Assembly: GCF_011927625.1 (NCBI RefSeq)
Contig: NZ_JAATIZ010000001.1
Location: 62,001 to 126,000 of the forward strand
Length of the DNA: 64,000 nucleotides
Direction of reading: 5' to 3'
Source of the DNA: Paenalcaligenes hominis
GTDB lineage: Bacteria; Pseudomonadota; Gammaproteobacteria; Burkholderiales; Burkholderiaceae_B
The position numbers and the translations under genes are program-made. This document shows, piece by piece, positions 29,535 through 37,157 of this stretch; the stretch's first letter is position 1; the number at the start of each line of letters is the position of its first letter. A model generated the notes under the pieces. That model searched no databases. It saw only the letters and a program-made list of their open reading frames with translations, and was not told where the DNA came from.

Positions 29535-30236
29535 TTATTCGCGGTCGCCACCTAAAATACCAAATAGTGCCAAAAGGTTGCTAAAGATATTATAGAGACT
29601 TAGGTAAACCGATAAGGTTGCGCTGATGTAGTTGGTTTCACCGCCATTAATAATGCGCTGTAGATCGACTAGCAGAAAGGCAGAAAAAATAGCAATGGCC
29701 ATGACCGAAATAGTCAGCATTAGGGCTGGCATTTGCAAAAAGATATTAGCTAGGGCCGCTAAAATAAGAATAACAGCACCAATAAAAAGAAACTTTTGCA
29801 TGCCGCTAAAATCGCGTTTGCTGGTGCTGGCAATGCTAGCCATTACCCCAAATACAGCCGCTGTCCCGCCAAAGGCGAACATGATGAGCTGAGTACCGTT
29901 GCTCATGCCCATCACAAAGCCCACCAGCCGTGACAGCATAATGCCCATAAAGAAAGTAAACGCTAAGAGTAGCGCCACACCGACAGAGCTATTTTTATTG
30001 CGTTCAATCAGGAACATCATGCCAAATGCACCCACAAGAAACACGATAGCACTGAGCCCTGGGCTAGAGCCTAGAGCATACGTGATGCCGGTGGCTAAAC
30101 CTAGCCAAGCCCCTAACACCGTAGGGATCATGGATACGGCTAATAGTAAATAGGTGTTGCGTAGCACGCGGTTACGCATGGCCACGCTGGTAGTGCCTCC
30201 GTACTGGGAGGGCATATCAGGACGATAGGGATTCAT
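29535..30236 (-). CDS. Bax inhibitor-1/YccA family membrane protein
   Basis: 233 aa, seven hydrophobic segments; cytosolic N-terminus with RNRVLRNTYLLLAVSM, then SKRDFSGM and the C-terminal SLYLSLYNIFSNLLALFGILGGDRE, whose NIFxxLLxLFG motif is the UPF0005/BI-1 signature. In E. coli the paralog YccA modulates the membrane protease FtsH; role here is inferred only. Its downstream end meets the bidirectional terminator at 29483-29520. Confidence 0.92.
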   Translation of the reverse strand: MNPYRPDMPSQYGGTTSVAMRNRVLRNTYLLLAVSMIPTVLGAWLGLATGITYALGSSPGLSAIVFLVGAFGMMFLIERNKNSSVGVALLLAFTFFMGIMLSRLVGFVMGMSNGTQLIMFAFGGTAAVFGVMASIASTSKRDFSGMQKFLFIGAVILILAALANIFLQMPALMLTISVMAIAIFSAFLLVDLQRIINGGETNYISATLSVYLSLYNIFSNLLALFGILGGDRE

Positions 30237-30314
30237 AATATTTCCTTAGCAGCATAATTGAATAAAATAAGCATAGCTGACAATTAGCTGAATGATCAAG
30301 CACAACCGTGCGTA

Positions 30315-30749
30315 TTAAGACGGTGACAATTGATGAGCTCGCACATCAAATTGCCACTGCTGATATTGGCGCCAACGTTGGCGAGCGGCGTGTTTGTCTT
30401 GCTCTTGCTCGGACACAATCTCGAGTATGCGTTGAAACTGTGCAGCAGTAGGAGGGCACTGAGTATCAAGGTTGAGCAGCCACGAGGGTTCGGTAGTGCT
30501 GTGCGGTTCAGGTGCGGTATAGGTCAACAGAATAGGGGTTTGCGCAGCTAATGGATGCTGAATGCCGACATGAGGAATAAATGCCGTCGGTTCAAACCCC
30601 CACAGCAACCGATCAAAGCGAGCCAGAGCGCGTTTATCAGAATGGTAAATAATTAATTTGCGCCCAGCTATGTAGTGTTTGCGAACCACCTGACAAGCGG
30701 TGCGCAAACGATGGGGCGCGCCGAAAGCAAAGTCGACGCGAGTTGTCAT
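30315..30749 (-). CDS. holC: DNA polymerase III chi subunit
   Basis: 144 aa. Chi links the clamp loader to SSB. MTTRVDFAFGAPHRL start, ACQVVRKHYIAGRKLIIY (about 18-35), FDRLLWGFEPTAFIPH and ARQRWRQYQQWQF fit the family. Lies 1 bp after the pepA stop, the conserved pepA-holC pair. Confidence 0.93.
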   Translation of the reverse strand: MTTRVDFAFGAPHRLRTACQVVRKHYIAGRKLIIYHSDKRALARFDRLLWGFEPTAFIPHVGIQHPLAAQTPILLTYTAPEPHSTTEPSWLLNLDTQCPPTAAQFQRILEIVSEQEQDKHAARQRWRQYQQWQFDVRAHQLSPS

Positions 30750-30750
30750 A

Positions 30751-32241
30751 TTAAGCCGTTTGGTTAATTAAGTATTGAACTAATAAAGGCACGGGGCGCC
30801 CAGTGGCCCCTTTGTTAGCACCGCTAGACCAGGCGGTACCCGCTACGTCTAAATGAGCCCATGGGTAGCTTTCAGTAAAGCGTGCTAAAAAACAAGCTGC
30901 GGTGATAGAGCCAGCACCCGGTGTACCAATATTCGCAATATCAGCAAAGTTTGATTTTAGCTTGGCTTGGTACTCGTCGGTAATAGGCAGTTGCCAGACG
31001 CCATCATTGGTTTGTTGGCTGGCCTCTTTGATTTGTTCAGCTAAGTCATCGTTATTACTAAATAAACCACTGTTAATATCGCCTAAGGCCACAATACATG
31101 CGCCTGTGAGAGTGGCAATGTTGATCACTGCAGCCGGGTTGAAGCGTTCTGCATAGGTAAGCGCGTCGCACAATACGAGGCGGCCTTCGGCATCGGTGTT
31201 CAGAATCTCAATGGTTTTACCAGCCATAGAGGTGACGACATCACCGGGTTTATTCGCGCGGCCACTCGGCAAGTTTTCACATGCTGCAATGATCCCGATA
31301 ATCTCACGGTTTAGACCTAGCTCGGCGACTGCACGCATGGCGCCAAAAACGCTGGCGGCACCACCCATGTCATATTTCATCTCATCCATATTGGCAGCGG
31401 GTTTGAGAGAAATACCACCGGCATCAAAGGTTAAGCCTTTACCTACGAGCACAAGCGGAGCTTCATCAGAGGGCGTACTAGGCGTATGTTTAATAACGAT
31501 AAAGACGGGCGGTTCGTCTGAGCCTTTTGCTACGGAAAGAAAAGAACCCATTTTTAGGGCTTCAATTTGTTTGCGCTCGAGGACTTCGACTTTAAGTGAG
31601 TCGTACTGATTACCCAGGTTTTTGGCTTCTTGGGCGAGATAGGTAGGAGTACATATGTTAGGCGGTAAGTCGGCCAATAAACGGGTAAAATTAACCCCTT
31701 CTGCAATGGCTTTACCTTGCTTGAAACCGGTTTCCACTTCGGCCTCTAGAGTTGAGGCAGACCAAATGGCAGCCCGTTCAATGCAAACAGGCGCCTCGTC
31801 TTTTTTGCTTAGGGTGACATCGTATTTGTAATTGGCATAGCCCAATGCTTGAGCAGCAGCTCGACTGCGATCAGCTAGGTTGCTATCTGCGGTGTCAATG
31901 CTAGCTAGCGTGGTAACAACTTCAGTAATAGAGGCGGCTTTGGCATACTGGGCGAAAGTGGCCTCGGCGGCAGCGTGCGCTTTGGCATTGTATTTGTCTT
32001 TATCACCTAGGCCGATAATGACTACGCGTTTAGCAGCCACTCCGTTAAGATGGCGCAATACCAAAGAGCTTTTGGCATCGGCTTTAAACTCTGACTCTAG
32101 CACTGAACGAATAGCACCACCGCTGGCTTGGTCGATTTGCTCGGCCGCAGGGCTGAGGACTTGGTTCTTAAATACCCCGACAGCTAAGGCTTCTGTGTTA
32201 ATTTGAGCTAAATTCGTTGAAGTTTGTGTGCTAAATTCCAT
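30751..32241 (-). CDS. pepA: cytosol (leucyl) aminopeptidase
   Basis: M17 metallo-aminopeptidase, hexameric, two metals; in E. coli PepA also binds DNA. 496 aa. Metal and catalytic residues lie in GKGLTFDAGGISLKP (about 263-277), DMGGAASV and NTDAEGRLVL, the M17 signature. Divergent from lptF with a 54-bp gap holding both promoters. Confidence 0.96.
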   Translation of the reverse strand: MEFSTQTSTNLAQINTEALAVGVFKNQVLSPAAEQIDQASGGAIRSVLESEFKADAKSSLVLRHLNGVAAKRVVIIGLGDKDKYNAKAHAAAEATFAQYAKAASITEVVTTLASIDTADSNLADRSRAAAQALGYANYKYDVTLSKKDEAPVCIERAAIWSASTLEAEVETGFKQGKAIAEGVNFTRLLADLPPNICTPTYLAQEAKNLGNQYDSLKVEVLERKQIEALKMGSFLSVAKGSDEPPVFIVIKHTPSTPSDEAPLVLVGKGLTFDAGGISLKPAANMDEMKYDMGGAASVFGAMRAVAELGLNREIIGIIAACENLPSGRANKPGDVVTSMAGKTIEILNTDAEGRLVLCDALTYAERFNPAAVINIATLTGACIVALGDINSGLFSNNDDLAEQIKEASQQTNDGVWQLPITDEYQAKLKSNFADIANIGTPGAGSITAACFLARFTESYPWAHLDVAGTAWSSGANKGATGRPVPLLVQYLINQTA

Positions 32242-32295
32242 AATCGTTCCTTTAAAAACTGGCTTTTTGCCTCTGTTATTACTCTATTGTCTCAT

Positions 32296-33405
32296 ATGTC
32301 TTTATTTAAACGAGCCGTTATCGCAGAAATTCTCAGTCATGTAGGGGTTGTGCTGTCGACTTTGCTGATTGTATGGATCAGTGTGCTCTTAGTGCGCTTG
32401 TTAGGCGAGGCCGCAGGCGGCAATATTGGTGCAGAGGTGGTCATCAGTTTAGCGGTGTTCTCTAGCATTACGGCTCTACCCGTTATTTTAACGGTATCGT
32501 TATTTATTGCGGTCCTTAGTACGGTGACACGTAGTTTTAGAGAATCTGAAATGGTGGTGTGGTTCACCAGTGGGTTGTCATTAAAAGACTGGATTAATCC
32601 TATTTTGCGCTGCGCTATTCCCATGGCCGTATTAATTGGCTTAGTGACTTTCTATGCGGCTCCGTGGGCATACCGGCAAATGTCTGAGTACCGACAACGT
32701 TACGAGTTACGTTCTGACTTAAGTAAAGTCACCGTAGGCCAATTTATTGAAACAGAGAACGGAAGCCGAGTATTTTTTACGGAATCTCCAGAGCGCCCCG
32801 AAGATGAGCTAGGTCAGGTTGTGGCACGGGTTATCGATGAGGAAGGGTGGATTAATGTCATCAGTGCGGACAGCGCCCATGTAGAAACAGCAGAAAATGG
32901 CGACCGGTTTTTAGTTTTAAACGAAGGGCAGCGCTACGACATTATGCCGGGCCAAACTCAGCTGCGTTTAGTTAACTTTGAGCGCTATGGGGTGCGTTTA
33001 GAAAGCAAAGACGACCAAAGCAGTCCAGAGTCAATACGGGCTAAAGCAGAGCAACAAATTAAAGGCCGGCCCACGCAACAATTAATAGCAGATCAAACGG
33101 AAAAGTCATGGGCACAGATCATGTGGCGTTTGGCTTTACCTTTAGCGGTCATTAATCTTTGTCTGCTTGCTATCCCTTTAGGCGCCGTTAATCCCCGTTT
33201 AGGTAAATCTGGCGACATTATGTTGGCAGGGTTAATAGGCTTGTTGTATATGAATTTAATCAACTTATCACGGGGGTGGATAGCAAGTGGTACCTTGCCT
33301 TTTGGTATAGGGGTATGGGCGGTACACGCTGTGTTTGCCTTGTTAATGACATATTTGTTTTGGCAACGTTTACGATTAAAAGTACCGAGAAAACAAGCGG
33401 CTTAA
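32296..33405 (+). CDS. lptF: LPS export ABC transporter permease LptF
   Basis: Inner-membrane permease that with LptG and LptB2 extracts LPS toward LptC/A/D. 369 aa from ATG 32296 (an upstream frame extension into the pepA promoter is rejected). Three N-terminal transmembrane segments, a periplasmic jellyroll (about 130-270; VGQFIETENGSRVFF) and three C-terminal segments (about 280-360). Usually followed by lptG in Burkholderiales; here the next gene is a cysB-type regulator. Confidence 0.93.
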   Translation: MSLFKRAVIAEILSHVGVVLSTLLIVWISVLLVRLLGEAAGGNIGAEVVISLAVFSSITALPVILTVSLFIAVLSTVTRSFRESEMVVWFTSGLSLKDWINPILRCAIPMAVLIGLVTFYAAPWAYRQMSEYRQRYELRSDLSKVTVGQFIETENGSRVFFTESPERPEDELGQVVARVIDEEGWINVISADSAHVETAENGDRFLVLNEGQRYDIMPGQTQLRLVNFERYGVRLESKDDQSSPESIRAKAEQQIKGRPTQQLIADQTEKSWAQIMWRLALPLAVINLCLLAIPLGAVNPRLGKSGDIMLAGLIGLLYMNLINLSRGWIASGTLPFGIGVWAVHAVFALLMTYLFWQRLRLKVPRKQAA

Positions 33406-33440
33406 TGCGTATTTTGCTGTTAAGTTTATAGCTAATAGTA

Positions 33441-33486
33441 ATTATAACTTCGGTCTATATTCAATATAATAAGATTATAACTACGG
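33441..33486 (+). promoter_or_regulatory. cysB-type promoter region with direct repeats
   Basis: Perfect TATAAT at 33465-33470, 28 bp before the ATG. A 13-bp direct repeat flanks it: ATTATAACTTCGG at 33441-33453 and ATTATAACTACGG at 33474-33486 (12/13 identical, 33-bp period). The -35 overlapping the first copy is weak (TTATAA). The layout suggests autoregulation by the LysR-type product; inferred. Confidence 0.5.
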
Positions 33487-33497
33487 GGGCTTCTTAA

Positions 33498-34439
33498 ATG
33501 AACTTACAGCAATTTCGATTTGTGCGTGAAACCATACGCCAAAATTATAACCTCACCGACGCAGCTCGCGCGCTTTACACCTCACAACCTGGGGTGTCCA
33601 AAGCGATCATCGAATTAGAAGATGAGCTAGGAATTAAAATTTTCGAACGTCACGGTAAACGCCTAAAAGGCTTAACTCGTCCTGGTGAGGCTGTAGCAGA
33701 AGTAATAGACCGCATTATGCGTGAAGTCGATAATTTACGTCGAGTCAGTGATGATTTTGCTCGCCATGACGAAGGCGCTTTAGTTATTGGTTGCACACAT
33801 GCCCAAGCTCGGTATTTGTTGCCTAAAGTCATCCCTAACTTCAGGGCACGCTTTCCAAAAGTTCATATGTCGTTAGCCGAAGGCAGTCCACCTGCCTTAG
33901 CACAAATGATCTTGCACGAGCAAGCCGACTTAGCCATAGCAACGGAAACTCTATCCAATACACCAGGGTTAATTACGTTGCCTGTGTACTCATGGCAACA
34001 TACTGTAGTGGTGCGCCCAGACCATCCTTTGGCGGATTTACCCTCTAACCATGCCGAAGCACTGAATCTCCAAGAGTTAGCTAAATATCCTATTGTGACC
34101 TATGACCATGCTTTTTCAGGTCGAAGTGCTATAGACGAGGCCTTTGAGAATGCCGGGGTTGTCCCTGATATTGTGTTGGCAGCTTTAGACGCTGATGTAA
34201 TTAAAACATACGTAGATGTGGGTTTAGGTATAGGTATTATTGCTGGCATGGCGTTCGATCCCCGTCGTGATAAAGGGTTGGTAGGACTTCCCGCGGGGCA
34301 TTTGTTTGGCACCCACCAAACCCGTGTCGCTGTCAAAGAGGGCACGTTTATGCGTGATTATTTATATGTGCTGCTTGAAATGCTGAACCCTGACTTAGAA
34401 CGTGATGTGGTCGAGGCCGCTCTCGATCGCACCGAGTAG
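33498..34439 (+). CDS. cysB: LysR-type regulator, CysB family
   Basis: 313 aa transcription factor for sulfur assimilation genes in relatives, with N-acetylserine or sulfate/thiosulfate as ligands. Helix-turn-helix at about 18-46 (NLTDAARALYTSQPGVSKAI), then the periplasmic-binding-like effector domain (about 92-300; GCTHAQARY, TYDHAFSGRS). CysB and the paralog Cbl share this pattern, so the exact paralog is not certain. GGGG ribosome site. Ends at a strong terminator. Confidence 0.87.
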   Translation: MNLQQFRFVRETIRQNYNLTDAARALYTSQPGVSKAIIELEDELGIKIFERHGKRLKGLTRPGEAVAEVIDRIMREVDNLRRVSDDFARHDEGALVIGCTHAQARYLLPKVIPNFRARFPKVHMSLAEGSPPALAQMILHEQADLAIATETLSNTPGLITLPVYSWQHTVVVRPDHPLADLPSNHAEALNLQELAKYPIVTYDHAFSGRSAIDEAFENAGVVPDIVLAALDADVIKTYVDVGLGIGIIAGMAFDPRRDKGLVGLPAGHLFGTHQTRVAVKEGTFMRDYLYVLLEMLNPDLERDVVEAALDRTE

Positions 34440-34468
34440 GCTTCTTTTCGCCTATTTACTCTGTACCC

Positions 34469-34500
34469 TAAGCTAACTGAATCCAGTTAGCTTATTTTTT
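34469..34500 (+). terminator. terminator after the cysB-type gene
   Basis: TAAGCTAACTG (34469-34479), loop AATC, CAGTTAGCTTA (34484-34494), then six Ts. Perfect 11-bp stem. Confidence 0.95.
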
Positions 34501-34513
34501 ATTCACTGCCTAT

Positions 34514-34542
34514 TTGACAACGCAAATGAGAATGATTATCAT
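34514..34542 (+). promoter_or_regulatory. sigma-70 promoter of the DUF2325 gene
   Basis: TTGACA (34514-34519, 6/6) and TATCAT (34537-34542, 5/6) with a 17-bp spacer. Start expected near 34549. The Fur box fills the spacer and the -10. Confidence 0.78.
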
Positions 34543-34544
34543 TT
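34524..34544. promoter_or_regulatory. Fur box
   Basis: 21-bp imperfect palindrome, 18 of 21 positions symmetric. Its core 34527-34541, TGAGAATGATTATCA, matches the 7-1-7 Fur consensus TGATAATNATTATCA at all but one base. It overlaps the promoter spacer and -10, the standard place for repression by Fe-Fur. Confidence 0.85.
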
Positions 34545-34573
34545 GATTTCAAATCATCGAGTGGAGACTGGTT

Positions 34574-34903
34574 ATGTCGCAACGTGTAAGTGCTGTTATT
34601 GTCGGGGCTGATCGCTTGGGAAATATTCCAGCCCTACTTCAAACTCATAATATCAAGGTCAAGCAACACATTAGTGGTCGCGATCCGGCGCATCAAAAAA
34701 AGACCTTAGCCTTGCCCTCTGGCACCCAACTATTGATTTTATTAACGGATTTCTTGGGCCATAATGTCATGAAGACCTTCCGCGCTGCAGCCCAGCGTTC
34801 AGGAATCAAGGTAGTGGCTTGTAGACGTTCAGTGTGCAGCGTTAAGGCGGCACTGCAACAAGAAGGTTTTTGTGAAGACTGCCCTTATAAGTCATTGCAT
34901 TGA
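34574..34903 (+). CDS. DUF2325 domain protein, probably iron-regulated
   Basis: 109 aa, a single DUF2325 domain: VIVGADRLGNIP (about 8-19), LILLTDFLGHNVM (about 54-66), RSGIKVVACRRSVCS (about 75-89). Function unknown in the literature I recall. A Cys cluster near the end, CRRSVC then CEDC, could bind metal or be redox-active; that is inference. It is a one-gene unit, between a terminator at 34469-34500 and another at 34919-34950, with its own promoter and Fur box, so it should be induced by low iron. Confidence 0.85.
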   Translation: MSQRVSAVIVGADRLGNIPALLQTHNIKVKQHISGRDPAHQKKTLALPSGTQLLILLTDFLGHNVMKTFRAAAQRSGIKVVACRRSVCSVKAALQQEGFCEDCPYKSLH

Positions 34904-34918
34904 TAAGGGTATAGATAC

Positions 34919-34950
34919 AAAAAAAGCAGCCATGGTTAGGCTGCTTTTTT
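34919..34950. terminator. bidirectional terminator, DUF2325 / NlpC
   Basis: GCAGCC (34926-34931), loop ATGGTTA, GGCTGC (34939-34944), A-run before and six Ts after. Serves both converging genes. Confidence 0.9.
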
Positions 34951-34962
34951 AATGGGTAAGGC

Positions 34963-35598
34963 TTAGCTATTAGTGGAGTTGGCGCTAGATAAACGGCGAG
35001 CCCCGTTGTAGCGTTTTTTCCAATAAGCAATGGTCATGTCTTCGACGCGTACCACAGAACCTGTACGGGGCGCGTGCACGAATTTGTTATCACCCAAGTA
35101 AATACCGACATGCGAATACCGTTTACCACTGGTATTAAAAAAGACTAAGTCGCCTTTTTGAAGATTTTGCTTGTTGATGTTTTTACCTAGACGGGCCATT
35201 TCGGCTGAGGTGCGCGGTAATTTTAAACCGAGCGATTTTTCTGCAACGTAGTTAACTAAACCACTACAATCAAAGCCGTTGGATGGCGCAGTGCCCCCGA
35301 AACGGTATTTCACACCTAAAAAATCCAGTGCCGCATTGGCAAAGTGATGTTGTGAGTTTTTTGGGGTGTCGTGGGGTTTACTGTAGGTGGTAATGACATC
35401 AGAGCGGCCGCGGTTGGCTAAATAAGCACCCAGTGGGTCGGCCTGTGTGTCGTAGTGGTATTCTTTACTGAGCTGAGCGAGTAGTGCTTCGGCTTCGGCG
35501 GAGTCAGGTCCTTGGGTGGTAGCGCAACCGGTTAAAACCAAGACAGCGATAACTAAACCAAAGCGGACTGGGCTTAGGAGACGGAGTAGTGATGACAT
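34963..35598 (-). CDS. NlpC/P60 family lipoprotein
   Basis: 211 aa peptidoglycan endopeptidase candidate, NlpC/Spr (MepS)-like, cutting D-Glu/DAP-type bonds in stem peptides. Lipobox LTGC with Cys25. The NlpC/P60 domain covers about 85-205 with nucleophile C111 (GFDCSGLV), His in YSHVGIYLG and a second His in FVHAPRTG. Outer-membrane anchored by inference. Divergent from the UMF1 transporter gene. Confidence 0.92.
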   Translation of the reverse strand: MSSLLRLLSPVRFGLVIAVLVLTGCATTQGPDSAEAEALLAQLSKEYHYDTQADPLGAYLANRGRSDVITTYSKPHDTPKNSQHHFANAALDFLGVKYRFGGTAPSNGFDCSGLVNYVAEKSLGLKLPRTSAEMARLGKNINKQNLQKGDLVFFNTSGKRYSHVGIYLGDNKFVHAPRTGSVVRVEDMTIAYWKKRYNGARRLSSANSTNS

Positions 35599-35711
35599 AA
35601 GATTATTGACTGTTATGGCTTGCTTTGTTGGTGGGACAAATCAGAACGTTGTGTGGTTACAAAATGAAAACAAAGACAACTTCTGGCAAATTGAACAATA
35701 CCAACGTAGCA

Positions 35712-35740
35712 GTTTACCTAAGCTAAAGAGATAGGTAAAC
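35712..35740. repeat. inverted repeat in the divergent gap before the UMF1 gene
   Basis: GTTTACCTA (35712-35720) and TAGGTAAAC (35732-35740), perfect 9-bp arms with an 11-nt spacer, centred about 115 bp before the UMF1-type gene and about 130 bp from the NlpC gene. No T-run. Could be an operator in the 242-bp divergent gap, which is otherwise AT-rich and without a gene. Confidence 0.4.
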
Positions 35741-35840
35741 CGTAAAAGCCCTAACTAGACAGATTTTCTGTAAATAAATGCATTTAAGCTGTTAACTTCG
35801 GGTTATTTGCAGCAACCGTAGAAAAAAGTAAAGAGAAAAA

Positions 35841-37112
35841 ATGGAAATAAAACGTGTCTTAAATCCCGAGGTCAAGCCGAAAGAATTATATGCTTGGGCG
35901 ATGTATGATTTTGCCAATTCTGGCTACACCACCGTCGTTATTACTACAGTATTTAGTGCTTATTTTGTAAGAGTGGTAGCACAAGAGTATGAGTGGGCTA
36001 CCTTGCTTTTGACCTTAACCTTATCGGTCTCTTATTTGTTGTTAATGCTCACTTTACCCGCCATTGGGGCTAGCGCCGATCGTTACGGCAGCAAAAAGCT
36101 AGTGTTGTTTTTTAGTACCTTATTGTGTGTGGTTGCCACGGCGTGTTTAGCCTTTTCAGGGCCAGGCTATGTGGTGTGGGCTGTGGTGTTCTTGCTACTT
36201 TCTAATTATGGGTATGGGCTAGGCGAGGCATTCATTGCCTCATTTTTACCTGAAATCGCTAAGCGTGAAGCCTTAGGCCGCGTTTCAGGGTGGGGGTGGG
36301 GGTTTGGCTACTTGGGTGGGATATTGACCCTAAGTTGCGCTATTTTAATTGTGACTTTTTTTGACCAACAAGGCCTGGGGCCAGAGTACTCGGTGCCGTG
36401 GGTAATGATTGTGACAGCGGTGGTGTTTTTGGTGATGGCATTGCCAGCTCTGGTGTTTTTGCGTCAACGTCAACGCCATGGTGCTCAGTCGCTTGCCTCG
36501 TCATTTATTCTGCGCCGCGTTTGGCTAAGTTTGCAGCAATGTCGATTTGAGCAACCCAATCTTTTTCGGTTATTGGTATGTGGTGCCTGGTATCACGCAG
36601 GCATAGCCGTGGTGATTACACTCTCATCGGTGTATGCCACCCAAGTCATGGGTTTTAGCATGCAGCAAACCATGATGTTAATTTTTACGGTAAATATTGC
36701 TGCAGCCGTCAGCGCCTTAGCGTTTGGGCACGTCCAAGATAAAATTGGCCATAAAAATGCATTAGCCTTGACCTTATGTGGTTGGTTGGTGATGGTGGCA
36801 ATTGCTGCTACAACGCATTCCCTTGGCGGTTTTTGGCTCGCAGCAACCTGCGCAGGCTTATGTATTGGTAGCAGCCAAAGTGCTGGTCGCGCCATGGTAG
36901 GGGCTCTGGCACCGAATGAGCGTTTAGCCGAGATGTATAGTTTGTGGGCCTTTGCCTTGCAGCTTGCTGCCATTGTAGGCCCGCTTGCCTATGGGCTGAT
37001 TACGTGGATGAGTGCGGGGAATCATCGCTTAGCGTTGGCATGCACAGCGGTATTTTTTCTAATAGGGCTGTGGCGCTTACGTACTGTGCAGTTCGACCCC
37101 GTAAATTATTAA
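35841..37112 (+). CDS. MFS transporter, UMF1/Atg22 type
   Basis: 423 aa, about twelve transmembrane segments. The early AWAMYDFANSGYTTVV (residues 19-34) is the mark of the UMF1 group, followed by GASADRYGSKK and GWGWGFGYLGG. Members are proposed efflux or amino-acid permeases; substrate not evident. Ends at a strong terminator. Confidence 0.88.
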   Translation: MEIKRVLNPEVKPKELYAWAMYDFANSGYTTVVITTVFSAYFVRVVAQEYEWATLLLTLTLSVSYLLLMLTLPAIGASADRYGSKKLVLFFSTLLCVVATACLAFSGPGYVVWAVVFLLLSNYGYGLGEAFIASFLPEIAKREALGRVSGWGWGFGYLGGILTLSCAILIVTFFDQQGLGPEYSVPWVMIVTAVVFLVMALPALVFLRQRQRHGAQSLASSFILRRVWLSLQQCRFEQPNLFRLLVCGAWYHAGIAVVITLSSVYATQVMGFSMQQTMMLIFTVNIAAAVSALAFGHVQDKIGHKNALALTLCGWLVMVAIAATTHSLGGFWLAATCAGLCIGSSQSAGRAMVGALAPNERLAEMYSLWAFALQLAAIVGPLAYGLITWMSAGNHRLALACTAVFFLIGLWRLRTVQFDPVNY

Positions 37113-37117
37113 TAGAT

Positions 37118-37151
37118 AAAGGCCGAGCCTAAAGCAATAGGCTCGGCCTTT
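37118..37151. terminator. bidirectional terminator, UMF1 / ETF-QO
   Basis: AAAGGCCGAGCCTA (37118-37131) pairs perfectly with TAGGCTCGGCCTTT (37138-37151) around AAGCAA. 14-bp stem with A/T ends on both sides. Confidence 0.92.
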
Positions 37152-37157
37152 GTGTCT

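Noticed and set aside
35759-35771. ACAGA/TCTGT small palindrome
   Set aside because: Five-bp arms around three Ts; expected by chance in AT-rich DNA.
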